Source: Anaerotruncus sp.
GTDB taxonomy: Bacteria > Bacillota > Clostridia > Oscillospirales > Acutalibacteraceae
Length of the DNA stretch: 64,000 nucleotides
Assembly: GCA_022009795.1 (NCBI GenBank)
Contig: CP091724.1
Location: forward strand, 1-64,000
Reading direction: 5' to 3'
A model generated the notes under the pieces. It did not search any database. It saw nothing but the letters and a program-made list of their open reading frames with translations, and had not been told where the DNA came from. A program made the position numbers and the translations under genes. Positions 29,789 to 42,700 of this stretch are shown in pieces. Numbering within the stretch: position 1 is the stretch's first letter; each line of letters opens with the position of its first letter.

Positions 29789-31008
29789 TCAGTCCTTGAT
29801 GAAATGCGTCATAATGCTTGGTCCGAAATCAATGAAGTTGCCCGTCGCTTTTGCGGTTTCCTCGTTGATTGTGTCAACGCCCTCAACTTCGCCGTTTTTG
29901 TGATAGATCAGATAAGGCACGGGGTCTGAAGCGTGAGTGCGGGTAACGATCGGGGTCGGGTGGTCGGGAAGCACCATGATTTTTGTAGTCATCATATTTT
30001 TTTAAGGCCCTCAAACAAAATAGGAAGCACACGGCTGTCTATCATCTCAATTGCCTTAACCTTGTTTTCGGGTTCGTTTCTGTGGCCGCATTCATCCGTT
30101 GCTTCAAAATGAATGTAAACGAAATCCCGCCTTGTTAAAATATCGAGCGCGGCGTTTGCTTTGCCCTCAAAGTTTGTATCTATATATCCGGTTGCGCCGG
30201 GAACCTCGGCAACCTCCATGCCCGCGCAGCTTGCAATGCCTTTAAGCAAATCAACTGCGGAAACCATGCCGCCCGTTATGCCGTGAATTTGCTCAAATGA
30301 GCCCATGGCGGGCCTTGTGCCCTCACCCCAAAGCCAAATGGAATTTGCCGGGCGCTTGCCGCGCGCTTTTCTGGCAAGGTTTATCGGGTGGCTTTTTAAG
30401 CAGCTCATAGGAATCTTTCATCATCTGAATAAGCGGCTTTGCGTTTTTCTGAGGTTGAAAGATGCTCCGTTATAACTTTGCCCGTGATATCGTGCGGCGC
30501 GGTCATAGTGCCCAAATCGGTTGTGCCGTTTTTTTCCAAATAAGGCAATGCCTGTAGGAAACGCCGGGGTAAAAAAATGAAATGTGTCGTTTCCGAATTT
30601 TTTTCCTGCACGGCTTTAATAAGCTCTGCCGCCTCTTCGGTTGAAATATCATCGGCGCAATAATCTTCGATTGTTTTTTCTTCGTAGGGCTTATCGTCCT
30701 CCGAAAGGGTAACAAGGTTGCAGCGCAGCGAAACATCGCTCGGTGCCATGTCTATTCCCATTGAAGCCGCCTCAAGCGGGCTTCTGCCGGTGTAATATTT
30801 CATCGGGTCAAAGCCCAAAACGCTCATATTTGCCACATCTGAGCCGGGTTTAAGCCCGGGTGCAACGGTGCGCACCAAGCCAACCTCCGCTCTTTGGGCA
30901 AGGTAATCAAGATTCGGCTTCTTTGCAACCATCATCGGCGTTTTTGCCGCCGAGCGCCGGAACGGGGTAATCCGCCATTCCATCATATAAAACAACAACA
31001 TATTTCAT
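29789..31008 (-). CDS. apgM: Cofactor-independent phosphoglycerate mutase, ApgM family (frameshifted)
   Basis: Interconverts 3- and 2-phosphoglycerate with two metal ions. About 406 residues. The true start is the ATG at 31008 (MKYVVVLYDGMADYP), followed after a shift near 30950 by KTPMMVAKKPNLDYLA, PGSDVANMSVLGFDP (catalytic Ser), GMVSAVDLLKGIA, HFEATDECGHRNEP and LPDHPTPIVTRTHASDP. Breaks are also near 30405 and 29995. This archaeal-type form is common in Clostridia. Confidence 0.92.
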
Positions 31009-31105
31009 TAAAAAGTAATCCTCTTTCTGTGTGTTTTGTATATAAGCGGGTGATTTTTTTGCATGCTTCGTTAAAAAAATCGGAATATTTCACCCGCAAA
31101 AAAAC

Positions 31106-31135
31106 GCCCCGCGTCCGCGGAAACGGGGCATTTTA
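31106..31135 (-). terminator. Terminator downstream of purL
   Basis: GCCCCG (31106-31111) pairs with CGGGGC (31124-31129). On the minus strand the stem is followed by a T-rich run, 47 bp beyond the purL stop. Confidence 0.75.
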
Positions 31136-31175
31136 ATATTATTTAAAGTAATTTACGCCGCTTTCAAAAAAATTT

Positions 31176-34100
31176 TCATATCCCTTTCAAAAGGAACATT
31201 TTTTTGTAAAGGTTTTTCGCCTTTTTTCTTTCGCAGTGACCCATTTTACCGAGCACTCTGCCGTCAGGCGAAGTAATGCCCTCTATTGCGCAAACTGAGC
31301 CGTTGGGATTAAATGGCATTTCTGCAACGGGCTCGCCGTTCGGGTCAACATATTGTGTTGCTATTTGCCCGTTTTCCGCAAGGCGTTTAACTGTTTCTGC
31401 GTCTGCCGTAAATCTGCCCTCGCCGTGTGAAATCGGAACGGCAAAAACATCGCCTGCCTGCGTGCCTGCAAGCCACGGGGATTTAACGCTTGCCACTCTT
31501 GTGTATGCCACGGAGGAAATATGCCTGCCGATGGTGTTAAATGTAAGGGTGGGGTCGTTTTTTTGTTTATTTCAACGATTTTGCCATAAGGAACTAGGCC
31601 AAGCTTTATAAGAGCCTGGAAGCCGTTGCAAATGCCGAGCATAAGGCCATCTCTGCAATTGAGCAGCTTGTCAACCGCCTCTTTAACCTTGGGATTTCTG
31701 AATGTTGTGGCAATAAATTTGCCTGAACCCTCGGGCTCGTCACCGCCGGAAAAGCCGCCGGGCAGCATAACGATCTGGCTTTCGTTGATAAGTGAAACCA
31801 TTTTATCTATCGTTTCGTTGATTGAAGCGGGGGAAAGGTTGTTCACAACAAGTATTTCGGCTTCTGCGCCCGCCTTTTCAAAGGCTCTTGCGGAATCAAC
31901 CTCGCAGTTTGTGCCGGGGAACGCCGGAATAAATACCTTCGGCTTTGCAACTTTGTTTTTGCAAATAAATATGGAGCGCTCGTTGTAAAGCTCAATTTCC
32001 TGAGGCATTGCTGCCTTAACGCCGCTGTCTGTCGGGAACACTTTTTCAAGCTTGCCGCTCCAAGCCTCGATAAGCTCATCAACGGTAAGCACATCGCCGT
32101 TCAAAATGAAAACGCCATTTGCGTTTGTGGAGCCAAGCAGCTTGCCAGTGCCCTCTTCGCCGTTTATAAAGCCAATGCAATCGCCGTCTGCAATTTCAAC
32201 AATAATGTTGCCCTGCTTTGCGGCAAAAAGAGTTTCATAGTCAAGATTTTGCGCAAAGGTGAAGCCGCGTTTCTCGCCGAATGCAGCCTTGCATATGCAG
32301 GCTGCCGCGCCGCCTTCTTTAACAACGCTTGCAGAAAGGATTTCACCGCTGCGAATACCCTTGCAAACGCTTTGCATCATCTTCATTGCTTCGCCGTATT
32401 TAGGCATTCCCTGTTTCTGAGCAGGTGGGCACCTCAAGCATATAAACCTTTGATTTGGAGCTTTGGAAAAGAGCCGTGCCTGTTTTTGAAGCTTCGCTCA
32501 TGCCTACTGCAAAAGAAACAAGTGTCGGCGGAACATCAAGTTCGTTGAATGAGCCGCTCATACTGTCCTTGCCGCCGATGGATGGAGTGCCATAGCCGAT
32601 TTGTGCGTCTATTGAGCCGAGTAATGCTGCTGTCGGCTTGCCCCAACGCTTGGGGTCATTGTTAAGTCTTTCAAAATATTCTTGGAATGTAAGCCTTGCC
32701 TTGCTCGGATCACAGCCAGCCGCCGCAAGCTTTGCAAGAGATTCGGTAACTGCGAAAGCCGCAGAATGGAACGGGCTCCAGCTTGAAAGCTTGGGGATAA
32801 AGCCATATGCCATAACAGTTGCTGTGTCTGTTTCGCCTTTTAAGCAGCGGAAGCTTTGCAACCATTGCCTCTTCGGGAGTAAGCTGATATTTGCCGGCAA
32901 ACGGCATGTTAACCGTTGCCGCTCCGATGGAAGAGTCAAATCTTTCGGAAAGGCCCTTTTGGCCGCAAACCTCAAGCCTTGCAAGGTTTGCCTTTAGAGC
33001 TTCGGAGCCGCTTTTTGCCTTCAACCTCGGCAGGAATAATATTTCTGTAATTTGCAGAATCGTCAATTGCCGTGATTTCGGCGTTTGCGTGCTGTGTAAC
33101 GCCGTTTGTGTTGAGAAAATCGCGGCTGATGTCAACGATTTTGTCTCCGCGCCAGGTCATCGTAAGGCGGTTTGCGGAGGTTACAACCGCAACGGGAGTT
33201 GCCTCAAGATTTTCTGCATTTGAAAGAGAAATGAATTTTTCAACATCCTCTTTGTTGAGCACAACCGCCATTCTTTCCTGCGATTCGGAAATTGCAAGCT
33301 CTGTGCCGTCAAGTCCGTCATATTTTTTCGGAACCTTATCAAGGTCTATGTCAAGGCCGTCTGCAAGTTCGCCGATGGCAACGGAAACACCGCCTGCGCC
33401 GAAATCGTTGCAGCGCTTAATCATTTGCGCAACCTCTTCGTTGCGGAAAAGCCTTTGAATTTTTCTTTCCGTGGGGGGATTACCCTTTTGCACCTCCGCA
33501 CCGCAGGTTTCTATTGAAGAGCTGTTGTGAGCTTTGGAGGAGCCTGTTGCGCCGCCGCAGCCGTCGCGCCCTGTTCTGCCGCCGAGCAAAACGATTATGT
33601 CGCCCTCCTGCGGAATTCCTCTTACAACATTCTTTTTCGGAGATGCACCGATAACCGCGCCTATTTCCATTCGCTTTGCAACATAGCCGTCATCATAAAG
33701 CTCCGTAACTTGGCCGGTTGCCAGGCCGATTTGGTTGCCGTAGCTTGAATATCCCTGCGCGGCGCCTGTTGTTATCTTTTTTTGAGGAAGCTTTGCGTCA
33801 AGCGTTTCGGCAAACGGCGTTGTCGGGTCGCCGGAGCCGGTAACTCTCATGGCTTGGTAAACATATGCGCGGCCGGAAAGCGGATCACGGATTGCACCGC
33901 CAAGGCAGGTTGCAGCACCGCCGAAAGGCTCGATCTCGGTCGGGTGGTTGTGGGTTTCGTTTTTAAACTGAACAAGCCATTGCTCGGTTTTGCCGCCTAT
34001 TTCAACAGGCACTTCTATTGAGCAGGCGTTGATTTCTTCACTTTCATCAAGGTCGGGAAGCCCGCCACGCTTTTTGATCGCCTTTGCTCCGATGCAAGCC

Positions 34101-34932
34101 ATGTCCATAAGGCAAACATCTTTTTTGCTTTCACGCTCGCCGTAAACCTCATGGCGAAGTGCAAAATATTGCTCCAAGGCAGCTTCAACAGCCTTGCCGT
34201 ATTTTGATTTTTCTATTGTGATTTCATCGAGTTTTGTGCCAAAAGTGGTGTGGCGGCAATGGTCGCTCCAATAGGTGTCTATAACCTTAAGCTCGGTAAG
34301 GCTGGGATCTCTGCCCTCTGTTTTAAAAATAATCTCTTACCCAGCAAAGATCGGCAACGCTCATTGCAAAGCCCATTGATGCGTTGTAAGCGACTATTTC
34401 TTCGTCTGTTTTTTGAAATAAAGCCGTTTATGCGAATGATATCCGCAGGGAAATCTGCCGTAATATCAAGTGTTTGCGGCAAATCCTCGGATGCAATTCT
34501 TGATTCAACGGGATTGATTATGTATGATTTGATCTTTTCAAATTCGGCATCTGTTATATCGCCTTTAACGGCAATAACCTTTGCGCTTGCAACAAGCGGC
34601 CTTTCACCCGCCGTAAGCAGCTGAATGCACTGTGCTGCGCTGTCTGCTCTTTGGTCATATTGGCCGGGAAGATATTCCGTAACGAAATATTTCCAATCGG
34701 CGGGAATATTGATTTCACCGTAAACGTTATCAAGGTTTGGCTCCGAAAGAATCAGCCTTGATGCTTTTTCAAATTCCTCGTCGCTGAGTCCCTGTGCGTC
34801 ATATCTGTTGATAAGGCGCAAATCCTCCAGCCCGGTTATGCCCACATTTGAAATAAGGTCTTCCATAATCTGCCTTGCTTCAACGGCATTTTCCTTTGTT
34901 TTTTCAACATAAACTCGATGTACCTTTGCCAT
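31176..34932 (-). CDS. purL: Phosphoribosylformylglycinamidine synthase, long single-chain form (many frameshifts)
   Basis: Purine pathway step 4: FGAR + Gln + ATP to FGAM. The reconstructed length of about 1252 residues is the fused form carrying its own glutaminase. The N-terminal part is VHRVYVEKTKENAVEARQIM. Synthetase motifs include KNETHNHPTEIEPFGGAATC, GDIIVLLGGRTGRDGCGGAT and GGKDSMSG. The C-terminal class I amidotransferase shows AFPGTNCEVDSARAFEKAG, MLPGGFSGGDEPEG and the nucleophile in LGICNGFQALIKLGL. Breaks lie near 34330, 34180, 32980, 32840, 32420 and 31540. A 14-bp palindrome TTATGATATCATAA lies upstream (34956-34969). Confidence 0.94.
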
Positions 34933-34955
34933 TATGATTCTCCTTTTTTATATGA

Positions 34956-34969
34956 TTATGATATCATAA
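34956..34969. promoter_or_regulatory. Palindrome in the purL leader
   Basis: TTATGATATCATAA is a perfect 14-bp palindrome 24 bp upstream of the purL start. It could be an operator or simply AT-rich chance; no purine riboswitch is seen. Confidence 0.35.
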
Positions 34970-35158
34970 AAAAATTATCATTAGTATAATAACACATTGT
35001 TTTGCCTTTGCATATAGTAAAATTTATTTTTCGGCAGAATAATTAACAAAAAATTCGCTTTTCCATTATTTTTGTGCTATAATGACGATATAATATATTG
35101 TTAGAAAATTATCAGGGATTCTCCCTGCGGCAAAGCTTTTGAAAGGAGTTTATTCGCC

Positions 35159-36304
35159 GTGACCGAAACAAATGAGGACAGAGCCTACGAAGTTGAATTT
35201 TTAAACTGCGTAGTGGATAAAGAAGATAATTTTTAAGATTGTTGATTGCGACAGCCATTTTTTTCGGATTTTTACGGGTGTTCACCCGTCTAAAAATCAA
35301 GCAGGGAAAGCTGTTTTTTTGCAGGACATAGTTATTCCGGCAGACCGCCAGCAGATTATTCAAAAAATATGCAAAAAGGATTCGCCTTATATTTATACGG
35401 ATGTTGATATAGCGGATAAATCCGGTGAGCCGGTTTATGTGCATTGCACGGCGCAAAATTACGAAAATTCGCCGCTTTGCCGCCTTGTGTTTGCCGATGT
35501 TTCAAAAAGCAGAGAAAAAAACAGGCGCTTAAAGGAAAAAGCAAAGGAAATCAATCATTTGATAGACCTTGTAACGGGGGGCGTTTGCCTTTTCAAAGTA
35601 ACCCAAAACATGCATTTTGAAGTGCTTTATCTTAACGAAAGCGCCTGCCGCCTTTTCGGCACGGATAAGGATACATATCAAAAGCAGGTTTACAGAATAG
35701 ACGAATTGATTCACCCGCAGGATAAAACGCTTGTGTTTCAGGCAATCGGCAGCGCTATGGCAACGGGCGATGAAATTGATTTGGTGTGCAGAATAAAGCA
35801 GCATAAGGATAAATACAGATGGTGCAAATTCAATGCCGCCGTGCATAAAACGGATGACGACGGCTGCCCGATCTTTCACGCCGTTTTTCACTGATATAAC
35901 GAGGGTTAAAGCGGCAGAGGCAAAGGCGGATGAGGCTAACGACAGATTGCTTAACCTGCTTGAAAATTTAAGCGGCGCATTCTTTTTCACCAAAACGGAT
36001 AATTTGTTTGAATGCCAGGTTATAAGCGGCGATTTCGTTAAGCTCACAGGCTATCCGCGCTCGGAATTTTTTTGAGCGCTTCGGCGGCGATCTTTCAAAA
36101 ATCATAATCGGAAACAGTGATAAAATCGCCGAAAAAATGCATGCCGACCTTCTTAAAAAAGGCTGCAGCGAGGTTTATTACGAAATCAGCCCCAAGGGCG
36201 CTCAGCCGAAAAAAAGGTGAAGGAAACAAGAAAAGCTTATCACGCAAAGAGACGGCTCTATGGCAACGATTTGCGAGCTTGACGTGTTTGATGATTTTTA
36301 TTAA
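35159..36304 (+). CDS. PAS-domain protein without a visible output domain (frameshifted)
   Basis: About 380 residues, GTG start at 35159 after GAAAGGAG. Two or three PAS-like sensory domains follow in order: one ending DVDIADKSGEPVYVHCTA and FADVSKSREKNRRL; one with DLVTGGVCLFKVTQNMHFEV, LNESACRLFGTDKD and DEIDLVCRIKQHKDKYRWCK; then a start of a third (LLENLSGAFFFTKTDNLFEC). Breaks are at 35236, 35895, 36070 and 36215; the end reads CELDVFDDFY. No GGDEF, EAL, kinase or HTH follows before the terminator, so the partner domain may be lost or the protein may act alone. An extended -10 (TGCTATAAT) lies at about 35075-35083. Confidence 0.72.
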
Positions 36305-36370
36305 ACCGAATCGCAAAACGAAGAATATGCTCTCTTAAAAAAATGTTAAAACAATTTATAAATGCAAGCA

Positions 36371-36402
36371 AAGCACTGTGCAAAATGCACGGTGCTTTTT
36401 TT
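36371..36402 (+). terminator. Intrinsic terminator after the PAS gene
   Basis: AAGCACTGTGCA (36371-36382) pairs with TGCACGGTGCTT (36386-36397) with one mismatch around an AAA loop, followed by a T run. Confidence 0.85.
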
Positions 36403-36741
36403 GTGTCAAAAATCATTAAAAAAACAATCGTAAAATATAAAATGCTGCCGATCAGATTTTTTTGAAACTGCACTTTTTACACATGAAATATTTTTGTTTA
36501 ATGTCACAAAAATTTACTGTTTAATTTTGTTTAAATTAAACATATTTAATTTGCCAAAAAAAGCTTCGTTTTGTTTAGATATATTCACCAAACGAATATT
36601 GAATTTTTTTGTAAATAATGGCAATTGTTTTAAACTCCGTTATTATATATAATATAATCAGCATATTTTTAATTTTTTGCGCACGCGCGTGAATTTTTTT
36701 CTGTGTGTGATGAAGTTGTTTATCGAAACGGAGGAAATTTT
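36403..36741 (+). promoter_or_regulatory. Promoter region of the giant Big2 protein gene
   Basis: An AT-rich 340-bp stretch without a gene. TTGTTT (36625-36630) and TATAAT (36648-36653) are spaced 17 bp; a second overlapping TATAAT is at 36653-36658. A 13-bp palindrome GTTTAAATTAAAC lies at 36529-36541. GGAGG precedes the start codon. Confidence 0.6.
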
Positions 36742-39700
36742 ATGAAATCATTTCCCGTAAGAAAAAAAGGTTTTGAGCGTTCTGCTTGCAATTGTAACCG
36801 TTTTTAGGCGTTGTTTCGCCCGGTTTTGCGGCTGTTGCGGCAGAAGGGGACGGCGGTGTCATACCCGTTTACGAGCTTGAAATTCTTTATGAGGACGGCA
36901 CGCTCGTTCCCACTTATCAGGAAGACGGTAAAACCAAGTACATTGAGTATATGTATGAGGCAGACAAAAAGCAGTTTCAGTATAAGCTGAAGGATTGCGA
37001 AATTCCCACAAACGGTTATGTTAAGTGGGACAGTGATACTCCAACGGTGTGCGATGTAACGCCGGAGGGTCTTGTTCGTGCCTTTGACTCTTCAAAGGGC
37101 GCCGCAGTAAGGCTTTGGCTTGATAATGAGGTTGCCACAATTCCGCTTGTGGGCGGAATTATGAAGAAGGCGCTTGAAAAAGCACTCTTCAACGATAAAA
37201 TCAATGTTGATACTATGGACACCGATGAAATCATCGCGGTTGTTGAAGCCGCTTTCGGTTCGGATTCCATTTTGGCAAAATATATTGAGTCTTATAAGGG
37301 CGAGCTTGTTGATTCACTGAGAAAATATCTTGATAAGGTAAACACGGTTATCTCCTGCACGCTTTATAGCGGAGACGGTAAAGTGCTTGCCACAGACAGC
37401 TTTGAGGTCTGCGTTCAAAAAAGCAAGGAATATTGGGCCGATTTCCTTCCGAACGGCACTCACATCACAAATAAGCAAAATCTGCCGACAACCGTTGCAA
37501 AGGGCACAACGCAGCAAATTTCCGCCTGCACCACACCAACAAGGCTTCATATGGGCGTAATTTATTCGGTTAAAAATTCGTCCGTTCTCAGCTCGGGCAA
37601 GGCTGTTGCAACGGTAACGGATTCCGGGCTTGTAACATTTAAAAAAACACCGGCACCGTAACGATTCTTGTGTCGCCGGATACGGACGGATTTATTCAAA
37701 ATCTTCTTAAATACATAAATTATCTCTATAAACTGCAACACACAGGCACGATAGATACGGGTAAAATAGCCGATATTCTTATTAAGCTCGGTCTTGATAT
37801 AAACCGAAATGTGCTTATGGCAATTCTTGATGCCTGCTTTGCAATTAAGGATATAGTGGGCGATTCGGCAGATGCCGTTCAGCTTACCGCCACGGCAATT
37901 AAGATTATTGCAAACCTTATTTTGCAGTTCACAACAAACGATTCAGTCACATTCACGGTTATTGACGGTGTGCCGTGCACAAACTTTGATATTAAAGGTG
38001 TAAACACGGTTAAAGAGGGCGAGCAAATCTATCTTTCGATAGAAAATGCAAAGCCCGAAGCCGCAAACACCTCAGATATTACTTTGGGGAATCTTCAAAT
38101 CCCGAGGTTGCGTCGGTTGATTCGCTCACAGGCACGGTAACGGGCAGGGACGCAGGCGGCTCACTCGGCCAATATTCACAGCAAACTGTTGATATCACCG
38201 CCACTTCTGCGGCAAACAATGTTCAAAAAACAATCACAATCACGGTAACCGGTAAAACGGGCGATAATCAGCTTTCCGATATTGTGATAAATAAGGAAAA
38301 GAGCACCGTAAATATCGGTGAAACTCAGCAGCTCAGCGCCACGGTTTATCCGGAAAGAGCGCAAAGTTCAAAAATATCTTTCGCTTGAATGGGGTGTTGC
38401 AACCGTTAATTCCGAAACAGGCGAAACCGAGTATCAATGGGCAACGGCACCTTATCAGGAAACGGATGAAAACGGCAATTTGCTCACCGATGAAAGCGGA
38501 AATCCCGTTATGAACGACGGCTCTGTTTCGGACGGAATCGGAAAAATCGATAAGGACGGCCTTTACACCGCCGTTGCGGGCGGCACAAGCCGCATTGCCT
38601 GCATGGCTAAAAACCGGCTATTCTTTGGTAGGCTCAAATTATTATAAAATTTCCTCCGTAACGGGCGAAACAACGATTGATAACGGCCAGCCGGTAAGCG
38701 GCATCACAATCGCAGCCACAGCCACAACAAGCGGAGGCACGCTCACAACCAAGGATGTTGAAATAAACGGCACAACATATCATTATGTCACCGTTAAAAA
38801 AAGACTGTTGCAGACGGGCTTGCCGGCAACGGTTGTGTTGTTCAGGCAACAATCTCTCCCGATAATGCAACAAACAAAAAAATGTTAAATGGTATATCGA
38901 TAACAGCGATTATCAGTTAAAAGATAATAAAGACGGCACTGCGGAAGTTAAAATGAAAGCAGCCGTTGAAAAGGCAACGGCGGTTAATGTTTACTGCGTT
39001 TCGGAGGATGGCTCAGTTAAAAGCGATGTGCTCACAATTGCGGTAACAAGAAACTATGCCGAGTCAAACACGATTGATACTAAAGATATTTCAATCACAA
39101 ACGGCACCACAATGCAGGTTACACACACCCTGAAGCCAAGCTACACAGCCGGCTTTACCGGCCCTGCATACACATGCTACCACACAAATTGGTATTCAAG
39201 CGATCCGGATATTGTTTCAATCGAATCGGTTGATGAAAACGGCAATGCAATCATAGGCGCAAATGATGTAGGCGTTGTAACGCTCTATTGTGTTTCGGCA
39301 GACGGTGCAATTGTGGACAGCACCACCGTTACCTCCTATCCCGATAAAGCAAGGCTCAACGAAATTCTTGATCTTTGCGAGCACACCATAATTAAAAAGA
39401 CCAAAGATAACGCGGCAACATACAAAGAGTATATGAGAAAGCTTAATTATTGTTATTATCTTTCTAATGAAGCTCCGCTTGCCGCTCAAGATATGGTTGA
39501 CACTTATTCCGATGAGCTTCTTTATATTTTTCTATCGGCTCGGCGGTTATGTCGGCCTCGGCGGCGTTAAAATTTTAAACAGCTCGGCAGAGGAAGTCGG
39601 CGATTATATAAGCGTTAAGGTTGGCGCAACGGCAAATTATAAAAAAGCAAAATGCCAGCTCAAATATGAATTAAAGCCAAAGAGCGCCATGTACAGCAAA

Positions 39701-42700
39701 ATTGAATGGAGCTCAAGTGATCCGAAGGCGGTTTCGGTTAATAATAACGGCCTTTGCAAGCCTGTTTCCAATTCGGCTTGCCATGCCACAATCACCGTTA
39801 CGGTAACGGATTATTTCGGCAACGAGGTTTCAAAGAGTGTTGAGGTTGCATTTGCAAAAAAACTCAGGCAACGGGCATTGAGCTTTCTGCCGAAAGCATC
39901 ACCGGTGCCAAGGTGGGCGAGCCTCAGCAGCTTAAAGCCACGGTGCTTCCAAAGAATTTTATCGGCAAATCCACCGCCGATGTAACGGATGTTGTTTGGC
40001 ATTCAAGCAACGATAAGGTTGCAAGTGTAGATCAAAATGGCAATCTCACATTTAATTACGGCGGCGATTGCGTTATCACTGCCGTTACGGCAGACGGCGG
40101 CTTTGTTGCCGAGTGCAAGGTAAATGTTGTTACCAACTATGATAAGCTTCAAGAGCTTGTAAACACTTACAACAGCTTTGCTCTTGAAAGAGAAAATTAT
40201 TATCCCGACACTTATAAGGCCTACACCTCCAAAATTAAAGAAGCAGAGGATATGATAGCGGCAAATGCTTCCACTCAGGATGAGGTAGAGCAGATGTATG
40301 CCGAGCTTGAGGCGGCATATAAAGGGCTTAAGAAATATACCTTCGTTCAAAAGATTGAGCTTTATAAAGACGGCGAACCCACTTCCGATTATTATCAATA
40401 TAATTTGCAGCTTCTTAAGGGTGAAACGGATTACAGCAAAGCAGAGCTTGATCTTAAAGTAAGGCTTTTATCCCAACAACGCCGATTATAAAAGCGTTGA
40501 ATGGACTTCGGAAAACAGCGATGAAATCTCCGTTTCGCAGGACGGCGTTGTAAAGCCCGTAAATAAAACAAATCTTCTTAAAGATAAAGGCGTTTACGGC
40601 AAAATCACATGCACCGTAACAGACCATTTCGGAAATCAATACAACGATGATGTGTGGGCTTCCTTTGCATATTATCCCGTAACGGGTGTAACCCTTAATC
40701 AGGAAAGCGCAACGGGCAGTGTGGGCTCAACCCTTCAGCTTGTTCCCACAATCGAACCCACCGGCACAAAGATCGGTGCGCTCGGTTCGGCAAGTATTAA
40801 AGCTGTTAAATGGGAATCCGATAACGAGGAAGTTGCAACGGTTGACAATAACGGCCTTGTAACCTTTACCGGCGCAGGCGCAACCAAAATTCGCGTTATC
40901 ACCCTGGACGGCGGTTTCACTGCGGAATGTGCCGTTTCAACGGACGGCGACAGAACCGCGCTTAACGAAGCTGTTGCAAAATATAAAGATGTCAACTACA
41001 TGGATTATAAATATTCGGTAGGTATGGCATTTAAGGCTGCGCTTGAGGAAGCTCAGGCAGCCCTCACGGATAACACGCTCACGCAGGATGAAATCAACGC
41101 GGCAGCGGCAAAGCTTAATGCGGCAGGCGCGGCTCTTGCGGGCAATGAATTTGTTAAAGCGGAAACCGTCAATGTTTCTTATGACGATCAAACACGCGGT
41201 GCTTTCAGTTACGATTCAAAAGGAAATGGCACTTTGGCATCCGATGCTGCGGCTCACTCCTATCAGGGCAAGAAAGCACTTTATAACAGAACGATTCTTA
41301 CCGCTTCGATTCCCGATGCGGCGGCAGAAAACTACACCTCTCTCAACTGGACTGTTGTCAGCAAATCAAGCGGCGCCGATATTGAACTCGGCGATAAAAC
41401 GGTAACGGTTGCCGGCAATATCGCGGGTGCAACCGCGCAGGCAACATTGCTTTGCACGGCTGTTGACACCTATGGCAGAACCGTTGAAAGGCAGGTTAGG
41501 GTTGTTATTGCAACGGCCGTGGTAACAGGCGTTTCGCTTGATAAGCAAAGCGTTGAGCAGTTTGCAAATGCAGGCGAATTTACGCTTACGGCAACCGTAA
41601 GCCCGAGTGACGCTAAAGTTAAGGATGTTATTTGGTATTCAAGCGATGAAAGTATCGCCACCGTTGATAAAAACGGCACCGTAACTCCTCATAATAACGG
41701 CACCGTTGTTATTACCGCCGAAACATACGACGGCGCATATAAAGCCTCTTGCACCGTAACCCTCACAACGGATTACACAAAGCTTGCGGCTTTGTATCAG
41801 CAGTATAACGATTTCTATCTTGAAACAAAAGATACTCACACCTACACAAATGCTTCACTTGCCGTTCTTAAAACGAATATAGATCTTGCAAGCACCGTTA
41901 TAAGCGAGGCTAAGGCAAGCCAGGCGGATGTTGAAAAGATGATTGAAAAGCTCAATGATGCTTATAACAATCTTGTTATTTTCGTTCCGGTTAAAAATAT
42001 AAGTCTTTCTCTTGCAGATGGATCAAACGGCACGGAGCTTAATCCCGGATTTGTAAGATACAGCGGAAGTTCCATTAACGGTGCATCCGTTGAGCTTGCC
42101 ACAACGCTTGATCCGGCTGAAAGCACCGGCGCAACCGTTGAATGGAAATCTTCAAACAGCAGTATTTCCGTTGATGAAAACGGCACGGTTACAAATAATT
42201 CCTTTACCGGCGGTTATGCGCTTATCACTGCCACCGCCACGGATGAAGCGGGCAACACGGCAGAAAGCTCAATCTATGTTTCGTTTGTTCGCAATATTGT
42301 AAAGAGCGTAAGCTTCTCGGAGGAAATCATTCACGGCGCACCGAGCACAACGGTTACTCTCAGCCCAACTGTTTCCGGCACCGGGGCTCTCACCGCTCCC
42401 ACGGTAAAAAAACCTGCATTTATAAATCATCGGATGAAAATATCGCCACGGTTAATGAGGAAGGCGTTGTAACCTTTATCAAGGCCGGCGAATGCACAAT
42501 TACCGCTTATGCGGTGGATGGCGGCGTTTCCGCTTCCGTGAAGGCAATCACCACAAACGATAACACGGCTCTTGATGCCGCCGTTAAGGAATATGCTTCC
42601 GTAAACTATATGGATTATGCGTATGATTACGGCATAGCGTTTAAGGCGGCTTATGAAAATGCGGTTAAGGTAAACAATGATTACCTTTCAACTCAAGAAG

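Noticed and set aside
34933..35158. Possible purine or ZTP riboswitch between purL and the PAS gene
   Set aside because: None of the conserved core nucleotides of these classes is present; only promoter-like boxes and a short palindrome are visible.
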